From Herbaspirillum sp. DW155 (GTDB taxonomy: Bacteria > Pseudomonadota > Gammaproteobacteria > Burkholderiales > Burkholderiaceae_D): a DNA stretch of 64,000 nt. Made by a program: the position numbers and the translations under genes. The stretch covers positions 4,898,001-4,962,000 of the forward strand of contig NZ_AP029028.1 of NCBI RefSeq assembly GCF_037076565.1, read 5' to 3'. Below, piece after piece: positions 40,012 to 48,627 of this stretch (positions are counted from its first letter, which is position 1; each line of letters begins with the position of its first letter). Below the pieces are notes generated by a model. That model made no database searches. It was not told the origin of the DNA and saw only the letters and a program-made list of their open reading frames with translations.

Positions 40012-40864
40012 AACCCATTTCATAAATAGCGCCGCATGAGGATGATGGAGAAAGCGAGATGAACGAAGCCTGTGTAATGATCGGCGCAACGCTCCCATCG
40101 GGTAAGTACACGCTTGAAGGCATTAAGCCAGGCAAACAGTCGTTCGATCTTCCATCGGCGCCGGTATCGGCGCAGCGCCCGGCCGTCTTGAGTGACCGCT
40201 CTTTTTCGATTGCTCTTGTGTGGTGCGATCAGTTCAATGCCTTTGGCAGCAAGTCTTTGATCGAGCGGATCACTATCGTAGGCGCGATCCCCAATAATTC
40301 GTTCGGGTCGTCCCACTGTGACAATCTCATCGAGGGTAGCCTCGACAAGGGTGACTTCATGTGGGCTAGCAGAAGACGTGTGCACGCCGAGTGGAAGACC
40401 AGTAGCGTCTGCAATAACCATGAGCTTCGTACCCTTGCCCCGCTTGGTCTTTCCGACCTTTGGGCCCCTTTTTTTGCCAACACAAACGTGCCGTCAATAA
40501 AGCATTCGGAAAGATTGATTTGGCCAACCTCTTCGAGGTGTTGCGCCAGTGCTTCGAGTATGTGCCGTAGCACGCCACTCTTGACCCAGCGCGAAAATCT
40601 TCGGAAGCATGTCGTGCCAGAGGGGAACCGATCTGGCAAATCACACCAGGCCGCACCGGTGCGTAGCACCCAGAGAATCCCGTTCATGACGGCGCGGTTG
40701 CTGTGCAATTCCGGGCGTCCACGCCCATCATCACGTCTAGGTGTTTCTGGTATCAGCGGCTCCAGAATCGCCCATTGTTCGTCTGTTAGTTCTTCTCTTC
40801 GTGCCATACGAAGAAGTTAACACGCACGATAAAAAGTTAACAGACCCTATTTATGAAATGAGTT
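40012..40864 (-). mobile_element. IS5-family element (IS427-type), 853 bp, with CTAG target duplication
   Basis: The ends are near-identical inverted repeats: AACCCATTTCATAAATAG on the left and AACTCATTTCATAAATAG on the right (read inward). CTAG occurs directly outside both ends (40008-40011 and 40865-40868), the 4-bp YTAR target duplication known for IS5 relatives. One transposase is encoded on the minus strand in two overlapping frames. The IS sits inside the lipase effector gene and its precise removal restores the frame, so the insertion is probably recent. Confidence 0.92.
40020..40807 (-). CDS. IS5-family (IS427 group) transposase, two frames joined by -1 frameshift
   Basis: The first frame (40807 downward) starts MARREELTDEQWAILEPLIP, a DUF4096-type transposase N-terminus, and includes the first DDE aspartate in FIDGTFVLAKK. 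At A7G4 (minus strand, plus coordinates 40465-40475) a -1 slip leads into the second frame, RGPKVGKTKRGKGTKLMVIA, which holds the second aspartate in IGDRAYDSD and the glutamate in RWKIERLFAWL. It ends MRRYL inside the left inverted repeat. The fused product is about 262 residues, normal for the group. Programmed frameshifting at such A-runs is known in IS427-type elements, so this is probably functional and not a mutation. Confidence 0.9.
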
Positions 40865-41319
40865 CTAGCAATTGAAGAAAAATACCACCGCAATACTTTC
40901 GCGTTTTTCGGGAGCGATAGACGGTTTAAAGCTTATGGAAGCGTACTTTGGCAGACCAATTTCCAGTCGTTCAGACAGCCGGCTATAGCGCAACCGAACA
41001 AAGACGTATTAAACGCCAAATTGAACTTCTATGGGGAATTGGGGAAAACAAGGACGGCACTTTATCCTCTCGATATGAGAGCAGAAAAAATAGCGCCCAA
41101 CGAATTATTCAGGATCAGCGAGCCAGACGAAAACGGTGACGGCACGGTTCCTCATCGTTCTGGCATTGCCCCCAAAGAACATCCTGGCATCAAATCACTG
41201 CTTCGCGTTTCAGTTGGGCATGAGCCTGCTTATAAAGATTCAGACATCGCCAGAGAATTTACCCTCCGTTCCATCGTGCAAATCGCGCAGGCGGTCAAAG
41301 GCACACCTCTTGACTACGA

Positions 41320-42435
41320 ATGAAAAGAATTATGAGAAATAGATTGCTTGGGTCTGCTGGCGTCTTGCTCGTATTGATCTTGCTTGCTTTTTTTGGATGC
41401 CAACCTGGAGTCCCAATACTCACCGCGAAGGAAACACAGAAAATGAACGCCATTACCGAAAAAATGATTACGAGATGTTTCGGACGCTATCTGATTGACT
41501 TGCCAGAAAGCTTCATTCTCAACACCGAGGGTGGTCAAGAAATCGACGGCGTCACCATCGATATCAAAGCGCGGTCAGAAGCGGAGTTCCATCAAGCGCT
41601 GGAGACAAGAAAGAGAGTGCTTGAGTCAGAAACCCTTTTACGCGAACCAAATACTGCGACGCTCAAGGAGATTCTTCCCCTCCCAAATGCTAGAGGCGTG
41701 ATTTTTGATCGCGCCGAAAATGAGTTCAGCAATATGTTCCGCACCCTTGAACTCATGGATTGGCGTGACGGCTATCAAATAAAAATGCAGATCGCAGCCA
41801 GGGATATGAGTTATTCAAAGGAAGAAAATCCTAATGGCCCGATACCCACCACAACACCAGAGAAAATGGCCGCCCTACTCAAGGTCTACCACCGCACCCG
41901 CCCCCGCGGCAACGAAATCCCCACAGGCCAGGGCACCTGCATCCTCAACGGCTTTGTCGCGGGCCCCGCATCTAGCGAAGAAAGCATCCGCTTCTTCTAT
42001 CATCTGAACGAGGTCGACGATGTGTATTTCACGTTGGCGACCTTATCCGGCCCACGGGACAACGATACGCTGCTGGACCGGATGAAATTTCTGGCGCCCA
42101 TCTGGAAGGCGGGCGAGGGACGCCTCATCAGGAGCGGCAGAATCTTCCACGAGCTCCCCGGACAGGAGGTGCTTTATATGACCCCGGATGAACATACCAA
42201 GATTCCTTCAATGGAATTCCGCTACGAAGACACACGCCGGGGAGATGGCGTCACCAATCCTTCTATCGATGTGGAAATGAATGTGGGCAAACGCAAACCC
42301 GAACCTGATCCGAAGAATCGCGACGAGCATGCATATCCACCGCCTATCCTCACCCCCAGCCTGAGCGAAGCCGAAGCCGTCTACCTGTGGGACAAGGTGA
42401 TCCCTACGCTGCGCACACGCCCCGGTGCATTCTGA
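41320..42435 (+). CDS. T6SS immunity protein, Tli4 family
   Basis: The 371-residue protein has an N-terminal hydrophobic segment (LLGSAGVLLVLILLAFFGC), probably a signal or lipoprotein-type anchor with an imperfect lipobox. It then has TRCFGRYLIDLPESFILN, characteristic of Tli4-type immunity proteins, followed by a long globular domain. Such proteins neutralise the cognate phospholipase in the periplasm. The ATG overlaps the lipase stop (ATGA); an alternative ATG is at 41332. The first half is AT-richer than the surrounding chromosome, suggesting transfer. The frame is intact although the partner effector is broken. Confidence 0.8.
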   Translation: MKRIMRNRLLGSAGVLLVLILLAFFGCQPGVPILTAKETQKMNAITEKMITRCFGRYLIDLPESFILNTEGGQEIDGVTIDIKARSEAEFHQALETRKRVLESETLLREPNTATLKEILPLPNARGVIFDRAENEFSNMFRTLELMDWRDGYQIKMQIAARDMSYSKEENPNGPIPTTTPEKMAALLKVYHRTRPRGNEIPTGQGTCILNGFVAGPASSEESIRFFYHLNEVDDVYFTLATLSGPRDNDTLLDRMKFLAPIWKAGEGRLIRSGRIFHELPGQEVLYMTPDEHTKIPSMEFRYEDTRRGDGVTNPSIDVEMNVGKRKPEPDPKNRDEHAYPPPILTPSLSEAEAVYLWDKVIPTLRTRPGAF

Positions 42436-42468
42436 TGCGCCCATTCTCTTCCTTCAAGAAAGCCATTT

Positions 42469-42735
42469 ATGCCGCTGCCCATCATCCGTCTCGGTGACGC
42501 CACCTCGCATGGTGGCAACGTGATCTCTGCCTCTCCCACCCATACCCTCCACGGCATCGGCATCGCCCGTGTCGGTGATCTGGTGAGTTGCCCGCAAAAA
42601 GGGCATGGCACGAATCCGATTATCGAAGGCGCGCCAACCTATCTGATCGGCGGACGCATGGTGGCCCTGCAAGGACATCGATCGGCCTGCGGCTGTACCC
42701 TCATTTCCAGCCTGGCAACGGCCTCTTATGGCTGA
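42469..42735 (+). CDS. PAAR-domain protein (T6SS spike tip)
   Basis: The 88-residue protein is a single PAAR domain with MPLPIIRLGDATSHGGNVIS, GIARVGDLVSCPQKGHG and IIEGAPTYLIGGR, plus the C-terminal GHRSACGCTLISS. PAAR proteins form the metal-binding sharp tip on VgrG and help load effectors. It follows the immunity gene by 33 bases. The vgrG - lipase - immunity - PAAR order is the usual T6SS effector cassette. The frame is complete and may still serve another VgrG elsewhere in the genome. Confidence 0.88.
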   Translation: MPLPIIRLGDATSHGGNVISASPTHTLHGIGIARVGDLVSCPQKGHGTNPIIEGAPTYLIGGRMVALQGHRSACGCTLISSLATASYG

Positions 42736-42995
42736 CTGGCAGTGCCGGCTCGTGTTCAGGATCAGCAGAATTTCCACCAGCCCGCCCCGAAAATTGTAGG
42801 GATGCCACGTGATGGCCTCGATGTGGTCTATTTCCTTGCTCATTTGACGTGTAACCGCCCTCCCTCCATCCCGGGCGGTTTACAATGCCGCCTGCAAAAA
42901 AATCCCCGAGTTCCATCGAAGCAACACCGCCCGCCGTGCCATCCGCGCAGTCTGCCTCTGTTGCCCTCAACCATTCCAGACAAGGAAATCAAGCA

Positions 42996-43808
42996 ATGAT
43001 CAAGATGTTCTCCCGCCACGCCCGTACGCTGGCGCTGACCGCCGGCTTCGTCGGCATGCTGGGCCTGGCCGCCTGCGGCAAGCAAGAAGACAAGAGCGCC
43101 GCTGCTGCCGCGCCGCAAGCCGCTGCCGCCCGTGTCTACGTGGTCGGCGTGGAATCGGCCTATGCCCCCTTCTCCTCCGAAAACGAACAGAAGGAAGTGG
43201 TCGGCTTCGACATCGACGTCATGAAGGCCCTGGCCAGGAAGATCGGCATCGAGGTCAGGTTCGTGCCCACGCCCTTCGAAGGCTTCTTCAATTTCCTCGC
43301 GCAAGGTGACCGCGACCTGCTGATCTCGGCCATCACCATCACCGACGAGCGCAAGAAGACCGTGGCCTTCTCCGAGCCCTACTTCGTGGCGACCCAGACC
43401 ATCGCCCTGCCCGCCGCCGATACCAAGGTCAGCAAGATGGCGGACCTCAAGCCCCTGACCGTGGGCACCCAGAGCGCCACTTCCGGTGATGAACTGGTGC
43501 AGCAGGTGCTGGGAAAGAACAGCGCCAGGATCAAGCGCTTCGACTCCACCCCGCTGGCCCTGAAGGAACTGGAAAGCGGCGGCGTCGATGCGGTCGTGGC
43601 CGATGAACCGGTGGTCAAGAACTACATCGCCAACAACCCCAACAGCAGGCTGCGCACCGTCACCGATCCGGACTTCCCCAAGGAAGACTACGGCATCGCC
43701 GTGCGCAAGGATGATCCGGAACTGCTGGCCAGGATCAACAAGGGCCTGGCCGAGATGAAGGCCGATGGCAGCTTCGCGGCCATCAGCGCACAATACTTCG
43801 GCAAGTAA
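42996..43808 (+). CDS. Amino-acid ABC transporter substrate-binding lipoprotein
   Basis: The 270-residue protein has a lipoprotein signal (TLALTAGFVGMLGLAAC, lipobox LAAC) and the family-3 solute-binding fold: VGVESAYAPFSSEN, VGFDIDVMKALARKIGIEV, ISAITITDERKKTVAFSEPY and GVDAVVADEPVV. It is anchored on the periplasmic side and binds an amino acid, likely polar or basic, but this is not certain. AAGGAA precedes the ATG at 42996. The permease gene follows 147 bases later. Confidence 0.9.
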   Translation: MIKMFSRHARTLALTAGFVGMLGLAACGKQEDKSAAAAAPQAAAARVYVVGVESAYAPFSSENEQKEVVGFDIDVMKALARKIGIEVRFVPTPFEGFFNFLAQGDRDLLISAITITDERKKTVAFSEPYFVATQTIALPAADTKVSKMADLKPLTVGTQSATSGDELVQQVLGKNSARIKRFDSTPLALKELESGGVDAVVADEPVVKNYIANNPNSRLRTVTDPDFPKEDYGIAVRKDDPELLARINKGLAEMKADGSFAAISAQYFGK

Positions 43809-43954
43809 GCCGGCAGCTCGCGCATCGCTCATCTGATCCTCTGGAGGACTGGATGAGTGCATGACTGCATGATTGCCTGACCTGGCAGCAAGACGGTGGC
43901 GCAATGCCGCCGTCCCCGTTTTTCTTCCCTCTTCAATCACCAATCGAGTCCGAC

Positions 43955-44698
43955 ATGGATTTCCGCTGGAGCATCATCCAAGGCTACGCGCCGCTGTTCG
44001 CCAAGGGCGTTCTCATGACCTTGCAGGTGTCGCTGATCAGTATCCTGATCGGCACCGTGATCGGCTTGCTGGTGGGCATGCTGCGCCTGGCCGACATGCA
44101 GCACGGCCCCTGGAAGTGGCCCCTCAAATGCATGCGCTGGCTGGCCAGCTTCTACGTGGCCTTCTTCCGGGGCACGCCGCTGTTCGTGCAGATCATGCTG
44201 ATCCACTTCGCGCTGATGCCGCTGCTGGTGCAGCAGGAACATGGCTTGCTCATCACCGGCGAACTGGCGCGCACCATCAAGCAGGACTATGGCGCCTTCC
44301 TCTCCGGTACGGTGGCGCTGTCGCTCAATGCGGGGGCCTACATTTCGGAAATCTTCCGCGCCGGCATCCAGTCCATCGAACGCGGGCAGTCCTATGCCGC
44401 CGCCAGCCTGGGCATGAACTATGGCCTGACGATGCGCTATGTGGTGCTGCCGCAGGCGTTTCGCCGCATGCTGCCGCCGCTGGGCAACGAGGCCATCACG
44501 CTGTTGAAGGATTCCTCGCTGGTCTCGGCCATCGGCCTGGCCGAACTGGCCTATGCGGCACGCACCGTGGCCGGTACCTATGCACGCTACTGGGAGCCGT
44601 ACATCACCATTTCCATTCTGTATTTCTCCATGACCATCTGCCTGGCACTGGTCGTGGCCCGTCTGGAAAGCAAGTACAGCGCACCGCATCGCCGCTGA
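43955..44698 (+). CDS. Amino-acid ABC transporter permease (HisMQ type)
   Basis: The 247-residue inner-membrane protein has about five helices, the polar amino-acid permease opening LFAKGVLMTLQVSLISILIG, FFRGTPLFVQIML and the EAA loop AGIQSIERGQSYAAASLGM that docks on the ATPase. It works with the upstream binding protein. No ATPase gene follows, so the ATP-binding subunit must be supplied from elsewhere. The ATG at 43955 was chosen because the residues before it do not match the family. Confidence 0.9.
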   Translation: MDFRWSIIQGYAPLFAKGVLMTLQVSLISILIGTVIGLLVGMLRLADMQHGPWKWPLKCMRWLASFYVAFFRGTPLFVQIMLIHFALMPLLVQQEHGLLITGELARTIKQDYGAFLSGTVALSLNAGAYISEIFRAGIQSIERGQSYAAASLGMNYGLTMRYVVLPQAFRRMLPPLGNEAITLLKDSSLVSAIGLAELAYAARTVAGTYARYWEPYITISILYFSMTICLALVVARLESKYSAPHRR

Positions 44699-44738
44699 CC
44701 GCATCGATGGCGTGCACTGGTGGCAGGCGGGCGGTATC

Positions 44739-46055
44739 ATGCCGCGCATGACATCGATGCATACTCTCCCCCAACTCGCTCCCGGCAGTCGCCGCGTGGC
44801 CGTGATCGGCGCCGGTCCGGCCGGGCTGATGGCAGCCGAAGTCCTGGCCGCGCAAGGCGCCGCCGTGGACGTCTACGACGCCATGCCCTCGGCCGGTCGC
44901 AAATTCCTGCTGGCCGGGCGCGGCGGCATGAACATCACGCACGCCGAACCGCAACCGGACTTCCTGCCGCGCTATGGCAATCGCCGTGAACAGGTGGCGC
45001 CCTTCGTGCGCCGCTTCGACGCCGATCAGTTGCGCGCCTGGATACACGGCCTGGGCATCGAGACCTTCGTGGGCAGCTCCGGCCGGGTCTTCCCGCGCGA
45101 GATGAAGGCCGCACCGCTGCTGCGCGCCTGGCTGCACCGGCTGCGCGAGGCCGGTGTGCGCTTCCATATGCGTCATCGCTGGCTGGGCTGGCAGGACGAC
45201 GGCACGCTGCGTTTCGTCCATCCCGACGGCGCAAGCGAAGTCCGTGCCGATGCCGTGGTGCTGGCCCTGGGCGGCGCCAGCTGGCCGCGCCTGGGCTCGG
45301 ACGGCAGTTGGGTGCCGCTGCTGCAAGACCGCCAGGTCGAGGTCGCACCGCTGCTGCCTTCCAACTGCGGCTTCGAACTGGACTGGAGCGAACATTTCCG
45401 CAGCCGCTTCGCCGGCGAACCGGTCAAGCCGGTGGTGGCCAGCACGGCGCTGCCCAGCGGCGGCGTGCAGAATCGCCGCGGCGAATTCATCATCACTGCC
45501 GACGGCATCGAAGGCAGCCTGGTCTATGCCATGTCCTCGGCCTTGCGCGACACCATCACGGCAGAAGGCTCGGCGCGCCTGTATCTGGACCTGCTGCCCG
45601 ACTGGCCGCTGGAAAAAGTGGAAGCCGAACTGGCCCATCCGCGCGGTGCGCGTTCACTCTCCAGCCATCTGCAAAGCCGCTTGCATCTCAAGGGCGTGAA
45701 GGCCGGACTGCTGCGCGAGCTGCTCAGCAAGGACGACTTCGCCGACATGGGCAAGCTGGCGCGCGCCATCAAGGCGCTGCCGCTGACGGTGCTGCGCACG
45801 CGTCCCATCGCCGAAGCCATCAGCAGCGCCGGTGGCGTGAGCTTCGAGGCGCTCGATGATGCGCTGATGCTGCGCGCACTGCCGGGGGTCTTCTGCGCCG
45901 GCGAGATGCTGGACTGGGAAGCGCCCACCGGCGGCTACCTGCTCACCGCCTGCTTTGCCACCGGCCGCGCCGCTGCTGCTGGAGCGCTGCACTGGCTCAT
46001 CAGCGATGACCGCGCCGCCAGTCTCGGCAACTCTTACAAGGAACAACACAAGTGA
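44739..46055 (+). CDS. NAD(P)/FAD-dependent oxidoreductase, TIGR03862 / HI0933-like flavoprotein
   Basis: The product (about 438 residues) has the FAD-binding motif VAVIGAGPAGLMAAEVLAAQG, GRKFLLAGRGGMNITHAE, GGASWPRLGSDGSW and, near the end, GVFCAGEMLDWEAPTGGYLL. This set is typical of HI0933-like flavoproteins of the TIGR03862 group. The reaction is unknown. The start is uncertain among ATGs at 44739, 44748 and 44757, none with a strong ribosome site. The stop overlaps the GTG of slyX. Confidence 0.85.
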   Translation: MPRMTSMHTLPQLAPGSRRVAVIGAGPAGLMAAEVLAAQGAAVDVYDAMPSAGRKFLLAGRGGMNITHAEPQPDFLPRYGNRREQVAPFVRRFDADQLRAWIHGLGIETFVGSSGRVFPREMKAAPLLRAWLHRLREAGVRFHMRHRWLGWQDDGTLRFVHPDGASEVRADAVVLALGGASWPRLGSDGSWVPLLQDRQVEVAPLLPSNCGFELDWSEHFRSRFAGEPVKPVVASTALPSGGVQNRRGEFIITADGIEGSLVYAMSSALRDTITAEGSARLYLDLLPDWPLEKVEAELAHPRGARSLSSHLQSRLHLKGVKAGLLRELLSKDDFADMGKLARAIKALPLTVLRTRPIAEAISSAGGVSFEALDDALMLRALPGVFCAGEMLDWEAPTGGYLLTACFATGRAAAAGALHWLISDDRAASLGNSYKEQHK

Positions 46056-46261
46056 CCCAAGACGACCGCCTCATCGACCTCGAAATGAAGATCGCCCATC
46101 AGGAACACCTGCTGGACGAACTGAACCAGACCGTCTATCGCCAGGAAAAAAAGATCGAGGAACTGGACATGCTGCTGCATGCCCTGGCCAAACGCTTCAA
46201 GGAATTGTCCGATACCAGCCAGGACCGCGCCGCTGCCAACGAGAAGCCGCCGCACTACTGA
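46052..46261 (+). CDS. slyX: SlyX family protein
   Basis: The 69-residue protein starts at a GTG (46052) overlapping the previous stop. It has DDRLIDLEMKIAHQEHLLDE and LNQTVYRQEKKIEELDMLL, a heptad-rich coiled coil followed by a PPHY C-terminus, which together define SlyX. Its function is not established. Its coupling to the flavoprotein suggests only co-expression. Confidence 0.9.
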   Translation: MTQDDRLIDLEMKIAHQEHLLDELNQTVYRQEKKIEELDMLLHALAKRFKELSDTSQDRAAANEKPPHY

Positions 46262-46297
46262 TCGCAGCGTCCGCCTCCCTCCTTCGCGCGCAAGAGC

Positions 46298-47452
46298 ATG
46301 ACCAACGAACGCCGCATCGCCCACCTCGACATGGATGCTTTCTATGCCTCGGTGGAATTGCTGCGCTATCCCGACCTGCGCGGCCAGGCCGTGGTCATCG
46401 GCGGCGGTTCGGCCACGCGGCCGGTAGAGCTGCCCGATGGCACGCGCCAGTATTTCCGCCTGCGCGATTACGCCGGGCGCGGCGTGGTGACCACCTCCAC
46501 CTACGAAGCCCGCGCGCTGGGCGTGTTCTCGGCCATGGGCATCATGAAGGCGGCCCAGCTGGCACCGGACGCGATCCTGCTGCCGACCGACTTCGAGGCG
46601 TATCGCAAATACTCGCGCCTGTTCAAGGAAGCCGTGCGCAGCATCGCGCCGCTGATCGAAGATCGCGGCATCGATGAAATCTATATCGATCTTTCTGCGT
46701 GGCCCGATACCGCGCATGAGCTTGCGCGCCAAATCAAGGATGCGGTGCACGCGGCCACCGCACTGACCTGCTCCATCGGTGTGGCGCCCAACAAGATGCT
46801 GGCCAAGATCTCTTCCGAACTGGACAAACCCAACGGCCTGACCATTCTCACGCCCGAGGATATCGAACGCCGCATCTGGCCGCTGCCGGCGCGCAAGATC
46901 AACGGCATCGGACCGAAGGCCGCCGAAAAACTGGCGGCATTGGGCATCGAGACCGTGGCCGATCTCGCAGGTGCCTCGCCTGAATTGCTGCGTGCGCATT
47001 TCGGCCGCAGCTATTCGGAATGGCTGGGGCGTGTGGCGCAAGGCATCGATGACCGGCCGGTGCAGACTTACTCCGAACCCAAATCCATCAGCCGCGAAAC
47101 CACCTTTGAACGCGACCTGCATGCGCGCACCGACCGCGCACAACTCTCGGAAATCTTTACCGCCCTGTGCGTCAAGCTGGCTGGCGATCTGGAACGCAAG
47201 GGCTATGTCGGACGCACCATCGGCATCAAACTGAAATACGCCGATTTCCAGGGTGTCACGCGCGATGTGACCTTGCCGTCGCCCACCGGCGACGCTGCCA
47301 CCATCCGCCAGGCCGCAGGCGAATGTCTGAAGCGCGTACCGCTGGAAAAGAAGCTGCGCCTGCTCGGCGTGCGCGTGGGTGCGCTCTCGCGCAAGGATGA
47401 GCTTGCATTGACGACACAGGCGCTGCAGGCGGAGTTGCCGTTCGGCGGCTGA
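46298..47452 (+). CDS. dinB: DNA polymerase IV (Y-family)
   Basis: The 384-residue polymerase has the palm motifs HLDMDAFYASVE (residues 8-19) and RGIDEIYIDLS (about 120), SIGVAPNKMLAKISSELDKP in the palm/thumb, the little-finger domain, and ends QAELPFGG, a likely beta-clamp binding motif. It does error-prone translesion synthesis. No clear LexA box is seen just upstream, so SOS control is not evident from the window. It lies 36 bases after slyX. Confidence 0.94.
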   Translation: MTNERRIAHLDMDAFYASVELLRYPDLRGQAVVIGGGSATRPVELPDGTRQYFRLRDYAGRGVVTTSTYEARALGVFSAMGIMKAAQLAPDAILLPTDFEAYRKYSRLFKEAVRSIAPLIEDRGIDEIYIDLSAWPDTAHELARQIKDAVHAATALTCSIGVAPNKMLAKISSELDKPNGLTILTPEDIERRIWPLPARKINGIGPKAAEKLAALGIETVADLAGASPELLRAHFGRSYSEWLGRVAQGIDDRPVQTYSEPKSISRETTFERDLHARTDRAQLSEIFTALCVKLAGDLERKGYVGRTIGIKLKYADFQGVTRDVTLPSPTGDAATIRQAAGECLKRVPLEKKLRLLGVRVGALSRKDELALTTQALQAELPFGG

Positions 47453-47611
47453 TCACTTTGCATGCGAACTTTCTGTGCGTTTTTCTGGTGTGATCTGCGA
47501 CAAGCCCGGCCATGGAAAATTTAACTGCAAGCGTGGACAATCCGACATCGCTTGCCGGAGAACGGGCGTGTAAAATCTCTCCCTTTCCCTCTTTCCCTGC
47601 TCCGGAAACCT

Positions 47612-48538
47612 ATGTGGTTCAAGAATCTCCAGATCTACCGTCTGCCCGCACCGTGGGCGATCAGCGCCGACGAACTCGAATCCCATCTCGCACCGCAGGC
47701 CTTCACCGCCTGCTCCAGCCTGGACATGCAGAGCCAGGGCTGGGTGCCGCCGCGCAACAATGAAAAACTGGTGCATGTGGTCAACCGCCAGCTGCTGATG
47801 AAGCTCGACACCGAGAAGAAACTGCTGCCCTCCACCGTCATCAACCAGGTCACCAAGGCCCGTGCTGCCGAGCTGGAAGAGCAGCAAGGTTTCCCGCCGG
47901 GCCGCAAGCAGACCAAGGAACTGAAGGAGCAGGTCACCGATGAGCTGCTGCCGCGCGCCTTCTCGGTGGTGCGCAGCACCTGGGTGTGGATCGATCCGGT
48001 CAATGGCTGGCTGCTGGTCGATGCCGGCTCGCCCTCCAAGGCCGAGGAAGTGTTGAAACTGCTGTTCAAGGCCATCCCCAAGTTCCCGCTGGAAACCTTG
48101 CGCACCGTGATGTCACCGGCTGCCGCGATGACCGACTGGCTGGCCAGCGACGAAGCCCCCAACGGCTTCACCGTGGACCAGGATACCGAGCTGCGCTCCA
48201 CCGCCGAAAGCAAAGCCACCGTGCGCTACGTGCGCCACACGCTGGAAGCCGACGACATCCGCCGCCACATCGAAGCCGGCAAGCAGTGCACGCGCCTGGC
48301 GCTGACCTGGGCGGACAAGGTGTCCTTCGTGCTGACCGAGAACCTGTCGGTCAAGCGCATCGCGCCGCTGGACGTGCTCAAGGAAGACAGCGAGATCGCC
48401 GGCAAGAACGACGATGAACGCTTCGATGGCGACTTCATGCTGATGGCCGGTGAACTGGCCAAGCTGCTGGCCGCGCTGGTCGATGCGCTGGGAGGCCAAC
48501 TGAAGGAAAACGACGGAACGCTGGCGCAGGCAGCCTGA
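47612..48538 (+). CDS. rdgC: Recombination-associated protein RdgC
   Basis: The 308-residue protein starts [15 protein letters not shown] and contains [28 protein letters not shown] and [15 protein letters not shown], all hallmarks of RdgC, a ring-shaped DNA-binding protein that limits RecA filament activity. The start at 47612 matches the family; an upstream in-frame ATG at 47552 does not. A terminator follows. Confidence 0.95.
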   Translation: MWFKNLQIYRLPAPWAISADELESHLAPQAFTACSSLDMQSQGWVPPRNNEKLVHVVNRQLLMKLDTEKKLLPSTVINQVTKARAAELEEQQGFPPGRKQTKELKEQVTDELLPRAFSVVRSTWVWIDPVNGWLLVDAGSPSKAEEVLKLLFKAIPKFPLETLRTVMSPAAAMTDWLASDEAPNGFTVDQDTELRSTAESKATVRYVRHTLEADDIRRHIEAGKQCTRLALTWADKVSFVLTENLSVKRIAPLDVLKEDSEIAGKNDDERFDGDFMLMAGELAKLLAALVDALGGQLKENDGTLAQAA

Positions 48539-48568
48539 GCGACAGGCCGCGTTGCTCGCGATATGACG

Positions 48569-48594
48569 ACGGGAGCCCACGGGCTCCCGTTTTT
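48569..48594 (+). terminator. Terminator of rdgC
   Basis: ACGGGAGC pairs with GCTCCCGT around CCACGG and is followed by T. It lies between rdgC and the convergent TetR gene. Confidence 0.85.
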
Positions 48595-48627
48595 CATGGG
48601 CGCAACAATGGAAAGGGGTCAGTGATC

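Larger units (their letters stand above)
39204..41323 (+). pseudogene. Type VI secretion vgrG fragment fused to lipase effector (Tle4-like), interrupted by an IS
   Basis: Residues 16-88 (MGQHLRLLRLDSPLGKDILL, VTLWIRQQAGQYLPL) match the N-terminus of VgrG. From about 39465 the same frame becomes the C-terminal part of an alpha/beta-hydrolase lipase: CEKVILVTHSMGGLVARY with the GXSXG serine. The frame is stopped at 40025 by an IS. Removing 40012-40868 (IS plus one CTAG copy) joins it exactly in frame to 40869-41323, giving 420 codons. The rejoined part reads YHRNTFAFFGSDRRFKAYGS, GDGTVPHRSG and the catalytic-histidine region VSVGHEPAYKD. The lipase N-terminus and most of VgrG are missing, so the gene was already a deletion chimera before the IS arrived. 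Its end overlaps the immunity gene. Confidence 0.85.

Noticed and set aside
39204..40025. An evolved VgrG with a lipase extension
   Set aside because: Evolved VgrGs keep the full gp27/gp5 body before the extension. Here only about 75 VgrG residues remain, too few to build a spike.
42454..42843. Minus-strand frame opposite the PAAR gene
   Set aside because: It is antisense to a clear PAAR domain and shows no recognisable protein features.
46262..46297. LexA box upstream of dinB
   Set aside because: No CTGT-N8-ACAG type sequence is present in the short gap or the end of slyX.
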